A stretch of 64,000 nucleotides of DNA from Paraburkholderia dinghuensis (GTDB lineage: Bacteria > Pseudomonadota > Gammaproteobacteria > Burkholderiales > Burkholderiaceae), in contig NZ_RQIS01000010.1 of NCBI RefSeq assembly GCF_003837865.1, positions 62,001 to 126,000 on the forward strand, given 5' to 3'. The notes under the pieces are model-generated. The model saw only the letters and a list, made by a program, of their open reading frames with translations, was not told where the DNA came from and did no database searches. Positions 25,777 to 34,988 of the stretch are shown in pieces. The position numbers and the translations under genes were made by a program. How positions within the stretch are numbered: position 1 is the stretch's first letter; each line of letters opens with the position of its first letter.

Positions 25777-28227
25777 ATGACCGCGCGTCTCGAGTTCGAC
25801 CAGTTGCAAAGCAGCGCCGAGGCGCTGCGCCGTTCCCTCTCCAACCGTCTGATGTACGGCGTCGGCAAGGACGCCGTCACGGCCATTCCGCAGGACTGGC
25901 TGCATGCCGCGGCGCTCGCCGTGCGCGATCGCCTTGTCCAGCGCTGGATGGTCACCACGCGCCGCCAGTACGAACAGGACGTGAAACGCGTCTATTACCT
26001 GTCGATGGAATTCCTGATCGGCCGCACGTTCTCCAACGCGCTGCTCGCACTCGGCATCTACGATCAGATGAAAGAGGCGCTCGCCGATGTCGGTGTCGAC
26101 ATGGAGTCGATCCTCGATCTGGAACCCGACGCCGCACTCGGCAACGGCGGTCTCGGGCGCCTCGCGGCGTGCTTTCTCGACTCGATGGCGACGCTTGGCA
26201 TTCCGGGCTTCGGCTACGGCATTCGCTACGACTACGGCATGTTCCGGCAGCAGATCGTCGATGGCGAGCAGGTCGAGGCGCCCGATTACTGGCTGCGCGC
26301 GGGCAATCCGTGGGAGTTTCCGCGGCCCGAGGTGCAGTACCGGGTGCACTTCGGCGGACGTACCGTGCGGCGCGACGGTCACGTCGAATGGCTCGACACG
26401 CAACACGTCAATGCGATGGCCTACGATACGGTGATCCCCGGCTACGCGACCGACGCCACCAACACGCTGCGCCTGTGGTCCGCGCGCGCCGACGAAGAAC
26501 TCGATCTCTCGGCGTTCAATCAGGGCGACTATCAGCGTGCGGTGGAGTCGCGCAACATATCCGAGAACGTCTCGCGCCTGCTCTATCCCGACGATTCGAC
26601 GGTGGCCGGGCGCGAGTTGCGACTTCGTCAGGAGTACTTCTTCGTTTGTGCGACGATGCAGGATCTGATTCGCCGCTACCTGCGCACGCACAGCACGCTC
26701 GCGCGCTTCTCGGACAAAGTCGCCGTGCATCTGAACGACACGCACCCGGTGCTCGCGATCCCCGAGTTGATCCGCCTGCTCGTCGACGTCCATCGCATGT
26801 CGTGGGACGAGGCGATCGGCAATATCCGGCGCGTGTTCTCGTACACGAATCACACGCTGATGCCGGAAGCACTGGAAACCTGGGATGTCGAACTATTGGG
26901 GCGGCTTTTGCCGCGGCATCTGCAGATCATCTACGACATCAATGCCGCTTTCCTCGACGAAGCGAGCGACAAGGGCGCGCACGAACTCGACATGATTCGC
27001 CGCATGTCGCTCGTCGACGAATCCGGCCAGCGGCGCGTACGCATGGCCCATCTGGCGATTGTCGCGAGCCACAAGGTCAATGGGGTTTCAAAGCTGCATT
27101 CGCAACTGATGCAGCACGATATCTTCGCCGATTTCGCGCGACTCTATCCCGATCGCTTCACGAACGTTACGAACGGCATTACGCCGCGCCGCTGGCTCGG
27201 GCAGTCGAATCCACCGCTCGCGCGGCTCATCGACGAGAGCATCGGCACGAAATGGCGCACTGACTTGACCGAACTGGCAGGGTTGCGCGGGCTACGCGGC
27301 GACGCGTCCTTCGAAGCCGCGTTTCGCGCGGCGAAGCGCTGCAACAAGGTGCGTCTTGCGCAACGGGCCAAGCTGCGCAGCGGCATGGTGTTCGATCCGG
27401 ACGCGCTTTTCGACATGCAGGTCAAGCGTATCCACGAATACAAGCGGCAGTTGCTCAACGTGCTGCATGTGATCGTGCGTTACAACCGTATCGTCGCGGA
27501 TCCGCAGCGCGACTGGGTGCCGCGCGTGGTGCTGTTCGCGGGCAAGGCGGCGTCCGCGTATCGCATGGCGAAGACCATCATCAAGCTCATCAACGACGTC
27601 GCCGTGAAGGTGAACAACGATCCCGTGGTGGGCGAACGCCTCAAGGTGTTGTTCGTGCCGAATTACGGCGTGAGCATCGCCGAGATGATGATTCCCGCCG
27701 CCGACCTTTCCGAACAGATTTCGACTGCCGGCACGGAGGCGTCGGGCACGGGCAACATGAAACTCGCGCTAAACGGCGCGCTGACGATAGGCACGCTCGA
27801 CGGCGCGAACATCGAGATCGGCGAATCGGTGGGGCAGGAGAATATCTTCATCTTCGGCAACACGGCGGAACAGGTGAATGCGCTGCGCGCGGCTGGCTAC
27901 CGGCCGCGCCAGATCTACGAGGAGAACGCCGAATTGCGCAACGCGCTGGACCAGATTCGCACGGGCTTTTTCTCGCCAGACGATCCCGCGCGTTTCTCCG
28001 AAATCTTCTACACGCTAGTGGACTGGGGCGACCACTATCTCGTGCTCGCCGATTTCGCGGAGTTCGTTGCGGCTCAGGAGGCCGTCGATCGCCGTTTCGT
28101 CGACATGCCGGGCTGGACCGCGAGCGCCATCGCGAATGTTGCGGGCGTGGGGCAGTTTTCGTCGGATCGCGCGATTGCTGAATACGCGCGCGATATCTGG
28201 AACGTCAAGCCGATCGATATGGGCTAG
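25777..28227 (+). CDS. glgP: Glycogen/starch phosphorylase
   Basis: Encodes 816 residues, equal in length to the E. coli enzyme (815). The open frame begins further upstream, but the ATG at 25777 has GGGAGG in place and starts where family similarity begins. Motifs include VYYLSMEFLIGRTFSNAL, DLEPDAALGNGGLGRLAACF, the C-terminal FVPNYGVSIAEMMIPAADLSEQIS and the PLP-lysine box EASGTGNMKLALNGAL near residue 660 (longer stretches quoted in part). It releases glucose 1-phosphate from alpha-1,4-glucans using phosphate. It is a stand-alone gene here, and other glg genes are not in the window. Confidence 0.95.
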   Translation: MTARLEFDQLQSSAEALRRSLSNRLMYGVGKDAVTAIPQDWLHAAALAVRDRLVQRWMVTTRRQYEQDVKRVYYLSMEFLIGRTFSNALLALGIYDQMKEALADVGVDMESILDLEPDAALGNGGLGRLAACFLDSMATLGIPGFGYGIRYDYGMFRQQIVDGEQVEAPDYWLRAGNPWEFPRPEVQYRVHFGGRTVRRDGHVEWLDTQHVNAMAYDTVIPGYATDATNTLRLWSARADEELDLSAFNQGDYQRAVESRNISENVSRLLYPDDSTVAGRELRLRQEYFFVCATMQDLIRRYLRTHSTLARFSDKVAVHLNDTHPVLAIPELIRLLVDVHRMSWDEAIGNIRRVFSYTNHTLMPEALETWDVELLGRLLPRHLQIIYDINAAFLDEASDKGAHELDMIRRMSLVDESGQRRVRMAHLAIVASHKVNGVSKLHSQLMQHDIFADFARLYPDRFTNVTNGITPRRWLGQSNPPLARLIDESIGTKWRTDLTELAGLRGLRGDASFEAAFRAAKRCNKVRLAQRAKLRSGMVFDPDALFDMQVKRIHEYKRQLLNVLHVIVRYNRIVADPQRDWVPRVVLFAGKAASAYRMAKTIIKLINDVAVKVNNDPVVGERLKVLFVPNYGVSIAEMMIPAADLSEQISTAGTEASGTGNMKLALNGALTIGTLDGANIEIGESVGQENIFIFGNTAEQVNALRAAGYRPRQIYEENAELRNALDQIRTGFFSPDDPARFSEIFYTLVDWGDHYLVLADFAEFVAAQEAVDRRFVDMPGWTASAIANVAGVGQFSSDRAIAEYARDIWNVKPIDMG

Positions 28228-28278
28228 CGCGCTTCTCGCTGCCTTTCCCGTTTGTCCTGCGAGCCGTCGCAGACCTGT

Positions 28279-28302
28279 CCAGCGCGTGTCACGGCGCGCT
28301 GG
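28279..28302. terminator. Hairpin between convergent glgP and DUF6232 genes
   Basis: CCAGCGCG (28279-28286) pairs with CGCGCTGG (28295-28302) around an 8-base loop. It lies in the 80-base gap between the two stops. No clear T-run. Confidence 0.35.
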
Positions 28303-28308
28303 AGCGCG

Positions 28309-28704
28309 CTATCGCACTACGGCGCCATCGCCGCGGCCTGCCATTGCGAAGCGCACGGCCTGTTCGACGCGTTCGACGAACGTAGGGTCGAGACTCGACA
28401 GCGCTTCGCGCCGCTCGCTACCCTTCACGACGATCAGTTGATGCGTAATGTCCTGGCTGTACCACGTGAGCATCCCGATTACGAACAGCATGAGCCCGCA
28501 CACGAACGCGGTCGGCGAGTCGAGGAAGTAACCCCCTGCGGCGAGTATGGCGCCGCTCGTGCTCAGACAGATCGGTACGACGTGGTTGCGGCGGACGGTG
28601 ACGATCTGCACATCGTCGATGTCGCGAAGCGGGAAGACCTGGCCCGCAACCGAAAGTGCAGTGCGCGTGACTGAAACGCCGGCCTCGTTAAAAGGTAGTT
28701 CCAT
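28309..28704 (-). CDS. DUF6232 family membrane protein
   Basis: Encodes 131 residues. The N-terminal part (VSVTRTALSVAGQVFPLRDIDDVQIVTVRR) is a small beta-rich domain like that of DUF6232 proteins. Residues 45-85 contain two closely spaced hydrophobic segments, and a short cytoplasmic helix region follows. The family is found across bacteria next to diverse genes and has no known function. It is convergent with glgP. Confidence 0.75.
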   Translation of the reverse strand: MELPFNEAGVSVTRTALSVAGQVFPLRDIDDVQIVTVRRNHVVPICLSTSGAILAAGGYFLDSPTAFVCGLMLFVIGMLTWYSQDITHQLIVVKGSERREALSSLDPTFVERVEQAVRFAMAGRGDGAVVR

Positions 28705-29124
28705 CGATTCCAGAGATGCGAGGGGAATGTGGGAAGGTTAGCAGAAATCTGTTCCTTGTCGCATCGCCCACACGAAAAGCGGATCCGCCAGTTTCGCGGT
28801 AACTTCGCGGTAACGTTTTCGCAGCATGGATCCGCGATCTCACACTCGCCGTTCCGGAGCATCGTGACAAGCCTGGTTTGCCAGCTCAAGGCTTCATTTT
28901 CTGCAGAGCAATAGCCTCCAAAAAATACGGCGGCTTATGTGTTCATTTCCGGCTAGACGCGGAACAAGAACTCAAGTAGTTTGACGCTTCTGCAGGCCGC
29001 CACGATTTGTCCGCTTCGCAGTGAAGTGAATCATTGCCAGACTTTTGAAATGAGTTTGTTTTCATTTCTCTGAATTGCGTTGATGTCCGTCTTCACTGAA
29101 TAATCCAGAATTATGCGAGGCGTT
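28705..29124. promoter_or_regulatory. Intergenic control region before the FecR-OmpA-CHASE2 cassette
   Basis: About 420 bases, AT-richer than its surroundings from 28900 on, and it presumably carries the cassette promoter. TTGACG occurs at 28980-28985, but I find no convincing -10 box at the right distance. No repeats seen. Confidence 0.4.
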
Positions 29125-29634
29125 ATGGACAACCAAAAAAGCCTGATTCATCACTCGGCATCGCTGGTGCATAGACCGGCCTTTTGCTATGCCTTGTTTC
29201 TCGTCTGTGGGTGCCTTTCGTATATCGATGCCTATGCCGCAGATGCAATCGGCATAATTAAAACCGTAAAAGGCAGCGTGCACGTAGAGCGAACCGGGCA
29301 GACGCAGAACGTCGCCGTCGGTAGCGAGCTTTATAACAATGATCGCGTCGTGACCGGTGCCGCGTCGGCCGTCGGAATTACGCTGCGCGACAACACCCTG
29401 CTGACCGAGGGCGCAAATTCTCTTCTCGATCTCAACAAATTTGCTTTCGACACGACGACGCATGCGGGCGCACTCGATGTGTCGATCAAGCGCGGCTCGC
29501 TCGCAGTGGTCGACGGCAAGCTGGCGAAAGCGAATCCGGAGTCTGTGCGCTACAGCACACCCACGACCACATTGGGCGTGCGTGGCACGGAATTCATCAT
29601 CGAAGTAGGTGGAGACGGGGAGGGGAATCGTTGA
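29125..29634 (+). CDS. Secreted FecR-domain protein
   Basis: Encodes 169 residues from the ATG at 29125, chosen because GAGG lies about 6 bases before it (an ATG at 29113 is in frame). The signal peptide is long, ending AYA before ADAIGII. The remainder is a FecR domain: VKGSVHVERTGQTQNVAVGSELYNNDRVVTGAASAVGITLRDNT (quoted in part), then LDLNKFAFD and TPTTTLGVRGTEFIIEV. FecR domains without a membrane segment are often envelope proteins rather than sigma-factor regulators. The stop overlaps the OmpA-like gene start. It lacks the N-terminal cytoplasmic anti-sigma part of true FecR, and no ECF sigma gene is nearby. Confidence 0.85.
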   Translation: MDNQKSLIHHSASLVHRPAFCYALFLVCGCLSYIDAYAADAIGIIKTVKGSVHVERTGQTQNVAVGSELYNNDRVVTGAASAVGITLRDNTLLTEGANSLLDLNKFAFDTTTHAGALDVSIKRGSLAVVDGKLAKANPESVRYSTPTTTLGVRGTEFIIEVGGDGEGNR

Positions 29635-30248
29635 AGACGATAAGTGGGGGACGTCGCCTGAATGGCGCTGCAGCGTGTGCCATGGTCGCCATCCTCGCCG
29701 GATGTAGCTCGGTTCAGGACAAGATCACCTTGTTGCCGGATCCGGATGGCAGCGTCGGCGGGGTCATCGTGACGAGCGGAAAGAACAAGCAGGTGATCGA
29801 CGAGGCTTATGCGCGCGCCGAGGTCAAGAAAAACGGCACCATCGACAAAGCAGCCGACAACAAATCCAGCGTACAGACTCACTACGGCGATCTGCTGGCC
29901 GCTGCGCCTCCGCGGCCGCAGACGTTCACGATCAATTTTGTGTTCGACTCCGCCACGCAGTTGGCGCCCGATTCCGAGGCAACGGTCGCAAAGCTGAAGA
30001 CCGTGCTCGCGAACTGGCCAGCGCCGCGCCTCATGGTCGTCGGGCATACCGATCTGGCGGGCTCGCAGGAATTCAATGACAAGCTCTCGTTGCGCCGCGC
30101 ACAGAGCGTGGCGTCATTTCTGGAAAAGCAAGGCATCCCTGCACGGCAAATAGAAGTCGCGGGACGAGGCAAGCGCGAGCCGCTCGTGCGCACGGCGGAC
30201 GGCGTGCCCAATCAGCTGAACCGGCGCGCGGTCATTACCATTCAATGA
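29631..30248 (+). CDS. OmpA-domain lipoprotein
   Basis: Encodes 205 residues. It begins with TTG, overlapping the upstream stop (TTGA). The ribosome binding site GGGGAGGGG is very strong, which supports this rare start. The lipobox is ILAGC (Cys about residue 25). The C-terminal OmpA domain (from about residue 98: TFTINFVFDSATQLAPDS...) contains the NxxLSxxRAxxV-type peptidoglycan-binding signature as NDKLSLRRAQSVASFLEKQG and ends RRAVITIQ. It should be anchored in the outer membrane and bind peptidoglycan. It is in an operon with the FecR and CHASE2 genes. Confidence 0.88.
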   Translation: MKTISGGRRLNGAAACAMVAILAGCSSVQDKITLLPDPDGSVGGVIVTSGKNKQVIDEAYARAEVKKNGTIDKAADNKSSVQTHYGDLLAAAPPRPQTFTINFVFDSATQLAPDSEATVAKLKTVLANWPAPRLMVVGHTDLAGSQEFNDKLSLRRAQSVASFLEKQGIPARQIEVAGRGKREPLVRTADGVPNQLNRRAVITIQ

Positions 30249-30267
30249 GCGGCGTGACCTCATCGAC

Positions 30268-31815
30268 ATGAAACGCTACCGCGACGGCATCTTCACGCTC
30301 ATCAGGAATATGATGCGCGCGCAAAAGGGGCGACCCTGGGCGCTCGCGGTCCTGCTCGCCCTGGTCCTGTTCGACCTTTGCAGCGAATGGCCCAACAACG
30401 TACCGCGTCCGTTTTTTCTCAACACGATGAATGACGTGTTGCCCGACACGTTCGGATCGGCGCGCCAGCTTTTATTCGACCACTTTCAGCGCCGCTATCC
30501 GCGCATTCCCACGACGCAGCCGGTGACGATCGTCGAGATCGATGACAAGACACTCGAATCGTTCGGCCAATGGCCCTGGCCGCGCAACCGGCTGGCAAAA
30601 CTCATCGATGCGATCGCCGCGAAAAAGCCGCTCGCCATCGGTATCGACGTGTACATGCCGGAACCCGATCAAACTTCGCCCGACAAGGTGGCCGACAATC
30701 TGCCGCCCGATGCGGCAGCGCTTGCCACACAATTGCGCGCGCTGCCGAGTCACGAGCGCATTCTCGCCACATCGTTGCGCGCGTCGCCGTCCATCCTCGG
30801 CGCGGCGGCGTTCGATCACGCAACCTCCACGACCCGCACGGACATGCTGAGCGCGCCGGTTCTCGTGCATGGCGCCGACCCGCTCGGCAGCGTGCACCGC
30901 TTCAACAACGTGCTGGCCAGCCTGCCCGAATTGCAGGGTGCGGCACATGGCCAGGCCATGCTCAACGTGGCGTTGGAGCAAGGCACCGTGAGGCGTTTTC
31001 CGCTCGTCATGGGTCTCGGCGACAAGCTGGTGCCGAGCTTGCCGATCGAGGTCCTGCGTGTAGCGACCGGCTCCCCGGCGGTCGACGTGTACGCCGACAC
31101 GTCGGGCGTGCAGGCGGTAGGTGTCGCGGACGTGCAGGTGCCCACGCAGTCCAACGGCGACATCTGGCTGCATTTCGCGTCGATCCAGTCCACCGGACAA
31201 CGCTACGTGTCGGCAGGCGACGTCCTGCGAGGTACCGTCGATGCGGATCGTATCCGCAACAAACTGATCCTCGTCGGTCTCACCGGCACCGGTCTGACCG
31301 ATATGCGCACGACCGCGCTAGGCGAACTGGTGCCCGGCATCGAAATCCAGGCACAGGTCATCGAGACGATTTTCGAAGACCGTTTCCTGCAGCGGCCACT
31401 CTGGCTGATCTGGGTCGAGATGGGCTTCACCGTGGCAGCTGGATTGCTGTTCATCTGGTACGTGCCGCGCGGAGGAACCCGGCTTGCCGCGTTCATGCAT
31501 ACCGTGCCAAAGGCTTCCGCCGTCATCGGAATCGTTTTGAATCTGGTGACCCTTTCCGTCTGCTTCCTCGCGTTCAGGTATTTCGGTTTTCTGGTCGATG
31601 CGGCGTCCATCTTCATCATTCTGTCGGCGGTCATGAGCAGCTTTTTCTCTATTACCCTGACTGACCCGTCAACCCGGAGCGGAACGCAAGCGGCCGGTAC
31701 GAAGGCCGCAGAGGCGTTCGATCACCGCGGTAACGTGCCGGGTGAAGCGTTGGCCCGCGAACGGCCGGGGGTGCTTCCGCTCGCTGAAAGGGCTTCCGAT
31801 TTCGATGAGCGGTAG
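30268..31815 (+). CDS. CHASE2-domain membrane sensor without a recognisable output domain
   Basis: Encodes 515 residues. An N-terminal membrane segment (about residues 25-40) is followed by a long extracytoplasmic CHASE2 domain (about 60-365), with family motifs VTIVEIDDKTLESFGQWPWPRN, AIGIDVYMPEPD and NKLILVGLTGTGLTDMRTTAL. Three hydrophobic segments follow (about 375-395, 410-430 and 440-465). In most CHASE2 proteins these lead to an adenylate cyclase or kinase domain. Here only about 50 polar residues follow, so signalling output is missing or supplied by another protein. It is 19 bases after the OmpA-like gene. Possible truncation by mutation cannot be excluded. Confidence 0.85.
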   Translation: MKRYRDGIFTLIRNMMRAQKGRPWALAVLLALVLFDLCSEWPNNVPRPFFLNTMNDVLPDTFGSARQLLFDHFQRRYPRIPTTQPVTIVEIDDKTLESFGQWPWPRNRLAKLIDAIAAKKPLAIGIDVYMPEPDQTSPDKVADNLPPDAAALATQLRALPSHERILATSLRASPSILGAAAFDHATSTTRTDMLSAPVLVHGADPLGSVHRFNNVLASLPELQGAAHGQAMLNVALEQGTVRRFPLVMGLGDKLVPSLPIEVLRVATGSPAVDVYADTSGVQAVGVADVQVPTQSNGDIWLHFASIQSTGQRYVSAGDVLRGTVDADRIRNKLILVGLTGTGLTDMRTTALGELVPGIEIQAQVIETIFEDRFLQRPLWLIWVEMGFTVAAGLLFIWYVPRGGTRLAAFMHTVPKASAVIGIVLNLVTLSVCFLAFRYFGFLVDAASIFIILSAVMSSFFSITLTDPSTRSGTQAAGTKAAEAFDHRGNVPGEALARERPGVLPLAERASDFDER

Positions 31816-32048
31816 GGGTTGCGCGTGGGGGAGGGCATACAGCCGAAGGGATCATCAGTTTTCTGGTCTCACAACAGGCCAAGGAGGCTTTCGCCGCGAA
31901 CCGTGCCAGGGGAATTAACGATTCGACCGCAAACAAATCTTCCCGGTCTACGACGAACCAGCAGCCCCCAGTTCCACTTCCAGACCTTGTGCAGCACTCC
32001 GTTTGCGAGGGTTTACCGTTCCACTAACAGGCAGGAGGCCATCGTCCT
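31816..32048 (+). other. Short intergenic stretch with an orphan open frame
   Basis: After the CHASE2 stop a different frame, open from 31809 to 32026, reads in part GIISFLVSQQAKEAFAANRARG. It looks protein-like but has no start codon or ribosome binding site. It does not continue the CHASE2 frame and does not resemble a cyclase domain. It may be a remnant of a lost coding region or chance. Confidence 0.25.
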
Positions 32049-32468
32049 ATGCACGAAATCAGCGGTATCGTTCGCGGGTTTATCGAGGAAGTCTTGAATG
32101 AAGGGCGGCTCGATGCCGCTGACCGTTTTTTCTGGGAGGACATGGTCGAGCAGGTGCCGTTCCCCGGCCAGGGCCCAGGTATCGAGGGCCTCAAGGACGT
32201 CGTGCGGGGGATGCGGGCCGCATTCCCGGACATGCACTGGGTGATTGAGGAACAACTCACCGACGGTGACCGCGTGCTGACCCGCTTCGAGTGGACGGGT
32301 ACTCACCGGGAAGCGTTCCTCGGCGTACCGGCTACGGGGCGGGGCGTAAAGGTGTGGGGCATGGTCATCGACCGCATTCAGGACAACCGGATCAAGGAAA
32401 CGCGCCTCATCATGGACACACTCGGATTGATGATGCAACTCGGCGCAGTTTCCCCTCCGGGGCAATGA
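32049..32468 (+). CDS. SnoaL-like ester cyclase family protein
   Basis: Encodes 139 residues with the SnoaL-like (NTF2) fold. Markers are the N-terminal helix FIEEVLNEGRLDAADRFFWEDMVEQ, GPGIEGLKDVVRGMRAAFPDMHWVIEEQLTDGDRVLTRFEWTGTH (quoted in part) and GVKVWGMVIDRIQDNRIKETRLIMDTLG. Free-standing SnoaL-like proteins are hydrolases, isomerases or simply ligand binders. Activity cannot be assigned. AGGAGG lies about 11 bases before the ATG. It begins a small accessory group with the convergent enoyl-CoA hydratase gene. Confidence 0.82.
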   Translation: MHEISGIVRGFIEEVLNEGRLDAADRFFWEDMVEQVPFPGQGPGIEGLKDVVRGMRAAFPDMHWVIEEQLTDGDRVLTRFEWTGTHREAFLGVPATGRGVKVWGMVIDRIQDNRIKETRLIMDTLGLMMQLGAVSPPGQ

Positions 32469-32528
32469 ATTGCGGAATGGCAAGGCGCGCGTCGGCCGGA
32501 GGGTGCCGCACGCATTGCGCGAAGCGGC

Positions 32529-33386
32529 TCAGTCCTTCGGCGCGCCGGCGAGCGGCGGGTCCGCGTCGTCGTCGCTTGCCCGCCCGAGCGATGGGAGGTA
32601 GCTGCCGAAGTTCATTTCGAAGTCGCCCGGCACTCCGTAGTCCAGGCTGCGGAGCCTGGCGCGGCGGGCCTGCCCGCCTGGCGAGGCCAGGGCCGGGAAG
32701 AACAGATCGATGCTCGACTGGAATTCGGCACTCGTCGGCATGCCGAAGCGATTGACCTGGGCTTTAGCCGCGCCGAGCGTTTCACGGTCGAATGAGGCCA
32801 GACGTCGGGCAAGTGTCTCGACAAAGGCGTCGAGTTCGTCGTCGTCCAGCGTGCGGTTCACCCAGCCATAGCGCTCGGCGATGTCAGCATTGAAGTCGTC
32901 GGCGCTGAGGACGATCTCAAGTGCGCGCGAGCGCCCGACCACGCGCGGGAGCCATTCCAGCGCTCCGCCACCCGGGACCAGGCCGACGCCGACCTCGGGA
33001 TTCCCGAACACGGCGCGTTGCCGACTGGCGAAGCGCATGTCGCAGGCCAACACGAACTCGTTACCGATGCCGCGCGTGCGGCCGCGAATCGTGGCGATGC
33101 TCACGACTGGAGCGGACGAGAGGCGCAGAACGAAATCGCGCCATAAGCCCAGCACCTCGGGTCGCTCGGCTGCCTTGGCCACGTCGAGATGGGCGACGAA
33201 AAAAATGGGATTCGCCGACTGGAACACCACGACCTTCACGGATGGGTCCGCCTCCAGGTCGGTCATCAGCACGCCCAGTTCGTCGATAGTCGCAGGGACA
33301 AACATGTTGATCGGCGGGTTGCTGAAGGTAATCGTCCACAGGCCTGGATAGCTGCGGTCGACGTTGAACTGCGAAGAGTCGGGCAT
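32529..33386 (-). CDS. Enoyl-CoA hydratase/isomerase family protein
   Basis: Encodes 285 residues with GGGAG before the ATG. Crotonase fold markers are VFQSANPIFFVAHLDVAK for oxyanion hole 1 and AIRGRTRGIGNEFVLACDMRFASRQRAVFGNPEVGVGLVPGGGALEWLPRVVG (quoted in part) for oxyanion hole 2, with Glu in GNEFVLACD where many hydratases carry theirs. The C-terminal part is divergent and rich in Arg. The exact substrate is unknown. It is followed on the same strand by nothing close and convergent with the SnoaL-like gene. Confidence 0.82.
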   Translation of the reverse strand: MPDSSQFNVDRSYPGLWTITFSNPPINMFVPATIDELGVLMTDLEADPSVKVVVFQSANPIFFVAHLDVAKAAERPEVLGLWRDFVLRLSSAPVVSIATIRGRTRGIGNEFVLACDMRFASRQRAVFGNPEVGVGLVPGGGALEWLPRVVGRSRALEIVLSADDFNADIAERYGWVNRTLDDDELDAFVETLARRLASFDRETLGAAKAQVNRFGMPTSAEFQSSIDLFFPALASPGGQARRARLRSLDYGVPGDFEMNFGSYLPSLGRASDDDADPPLAGAPKD

Positions 33387-33489
33387 GGCGCTTCTCCCAA
33401 GGAGATGGGTAGACCAGCGTTGCGTTCAAGGTGGTTTCGGGCTCCGGCAGCTTGCACGTCGGGGACCTCTACCGCGCGGATCCGCGGAC

Positions 33490-34869
33490 TCAGGAAACAG
33501 TCCGCATCTCTCCGAGCATGGTCGGGATGAGTTCAGATACGGTCGGGTGTATCGGGACTGCCTGCTGGAGGGCCGTATACGGGATGCCGGCGTTTATCAC
33601 GTCGAGGATGCCGTGGATCGCTTCGTCGCCGCCAGTGCCCAGGATGGCCGCACCGAGGATTCTCGAAGTCTGCGCGTCTACGACCACCTTCATGAATCCC
33701 CTGGTCTCATCCTTCTCGACGGCGCGCCCGACACGGGTCATAGGCCGGCGGCCGACCAGCAGCGGTCGACCGCTCGCCCGCGCCTCGGTCTCGGTGATGC
33801 CGACGCGGCCAAGCGGTGGATCGATAAACAGGGCGTAGGCCGGAATCCGCTGGCTCACCCGGCGCGCCTGGCCATCGAGCAGGTTGGCGGCGACGATCTC
33901 GAAGTCGTTGTATGCCGTGTGTGTGAAGGCACCGCGGCCGTTGCAGTCACCCAGCGCCCAGATGCCGGGCACGTTGGTTGCAAGCTGATCGTCGACGCGG
34001 ATGTAGCCGCGCGGGTCGGTCGCGACACCGGCCTTGTCGAGCCCGAGGTCGTCCGTGTTGGGCCGACGCCCCACGGCCAGAAGGACGTGGCTGCCCACGA
34101 TCTCGGGTTCGCCGGCCGTGCAGTCGACCCCGACGGCAACACCTGCCGCATGCGGCGCGAAGCGAATGCATTGGGCACCGGTCCGCACGACGATACCCTC
34201 GCTCTCCAGAATCTCCCGGATCGCAGCCGAGACCTCTTCGTCTTCGCGCATGACGAGGCGCGGCGATTGCTCGACGACGGTCACGCGGGCGCCGAACCGG
34301 CGATACATCTGGGCGAATTCCAGCCCGATATAGCTGCCGCCGATCACGACCAGATGCTCGGGCACACTTTCGAGCGCCAGCATCGACGTGTTGGTCAGCG
34401 TGCTCACGCGATCAATGCCCGGCAGATCCGGGACGTTGGCGCGCCCGCCAACATTGATGAAGATGCGCGGCGCGCGCAGGCGCTCGTCACCCACCGCGAG
34501 CGTGTCCGGCGACTCGAAGCGCGCGGCGCCTTGCAGCACCGTGCACCCCTTCATGCCGCGCAGCCAGTTCTCGACGCCCGTGCGCGCGTTGCGTGAGACT
34601 TCGTCAGCACGCGCCTTCACTCGCGTCATGTCGATCCGGACTGGCCCATCGAGTACGACACCATATTCAGCGCCGCGCCGCGCAAGATGGGCGGCGTAGG
34701 CACTGGCGACGAGCGTCTTGGTCGGCATGCAGCCGGTGTTCACGCAGGTTCCGCCGAAGAGCTTGCGCTCGATGAGCGCGACGCTCATTCCGGCATCGGT
34801 CAGCCGGCCCGCGAGGGATGGACCGGCCTGCCCGGCGCCAATGATGATTGCGTCGAAATCAGCAGTCAT
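33490..34869 (-). CDS. FAD-dependent pyridine nucleotide-disulfide oxidoreductase, RclA/mercuric reductase-like
   Basis: Encodes 459 residues. It has the FAD-binding motif IIIGAGQAGPSLAGRLTDAG (residues 8-27), the redox-active GGTCVNTGCMPTK (Cys42 and Cys47), the NAD-binding IGGSYIGLEFAQ, the second FAD motif ATNVPGIWALGDCNG and a C-terminal dimer domain with the IHPTVSELIPT His. It lacks the mercury-binding C-terminal Cys pair of MerA and the N-terminal HMA domain, so it is closer to RclA (reactive chlorine resistance) or a general dihydrolipoamide dehydrogenase paralogue. It is transcribed the same way as the enoyl-CoA hydratase gene. Confidence 0.87.
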   Translation of the reverse strand: MTADFDAIIIGAGQAGPSLAGRLTDAGMSVALIERKLFGGTCVNTGCMPTKTLVASAYAAHLARRGAEYGVVLDGPVRIDMTRVKARADEVSRNARTGVENWLRGMKGCTVLQGAARFESPDTLAVGDERLRAPRIFINVGGRANVPDLPGIDRVSTLTNTSMLALESVPEHLVVIGGSYIGLEFAQMYRRFGARVTVVEQSPRLVMREDEEVSAAIREILESEGIVVRTGAQCIRFAPHAAGVAVGVDCTAGEPEIVGSHVLLAVGRRPNTDDLGLDKAGVATDPRGYIRVDDQLATNVPGIWALGDCNGRGAFTHTAYNDFEIVAANLLDGQARRVSQRIPAYALFIDPPLGRVGITETEARASGRPLLVGRRPMTRVGRAVEKDETRGFMKVVVDAQTSRILGAAILGTGGDEAIHGILDVINAGIPYTALQQAVPIHPTVSELIPTMLGEMRTVS

Positions 34870-34988
34870 GGGTGTGCCCCCGTTCCGGGGATGTGAGGAG
34901 TATTAGCCGGATCAGGGCCAATTTGCGCAATCGCGGCAGCGAAGTTTCGACCATTGCGATGGTGACAGCGATCGTCAGAACCGCTAGC

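Noticed and set aside
28309..28704. Plus-strand frame (28252-28674) opposite the DUF6232 gene
   Set aside because: The minus-strand frame has membrane segments and a recognisable domain. The plus frame has neither.
31652..31936. Frameshifted adenylate cyclase domain following the CHASE2 gene
   Set aside because: None of the frames after residue 470 shows cyclase motifs, so there is no evidence for a simple frameshift restoring an output domain.
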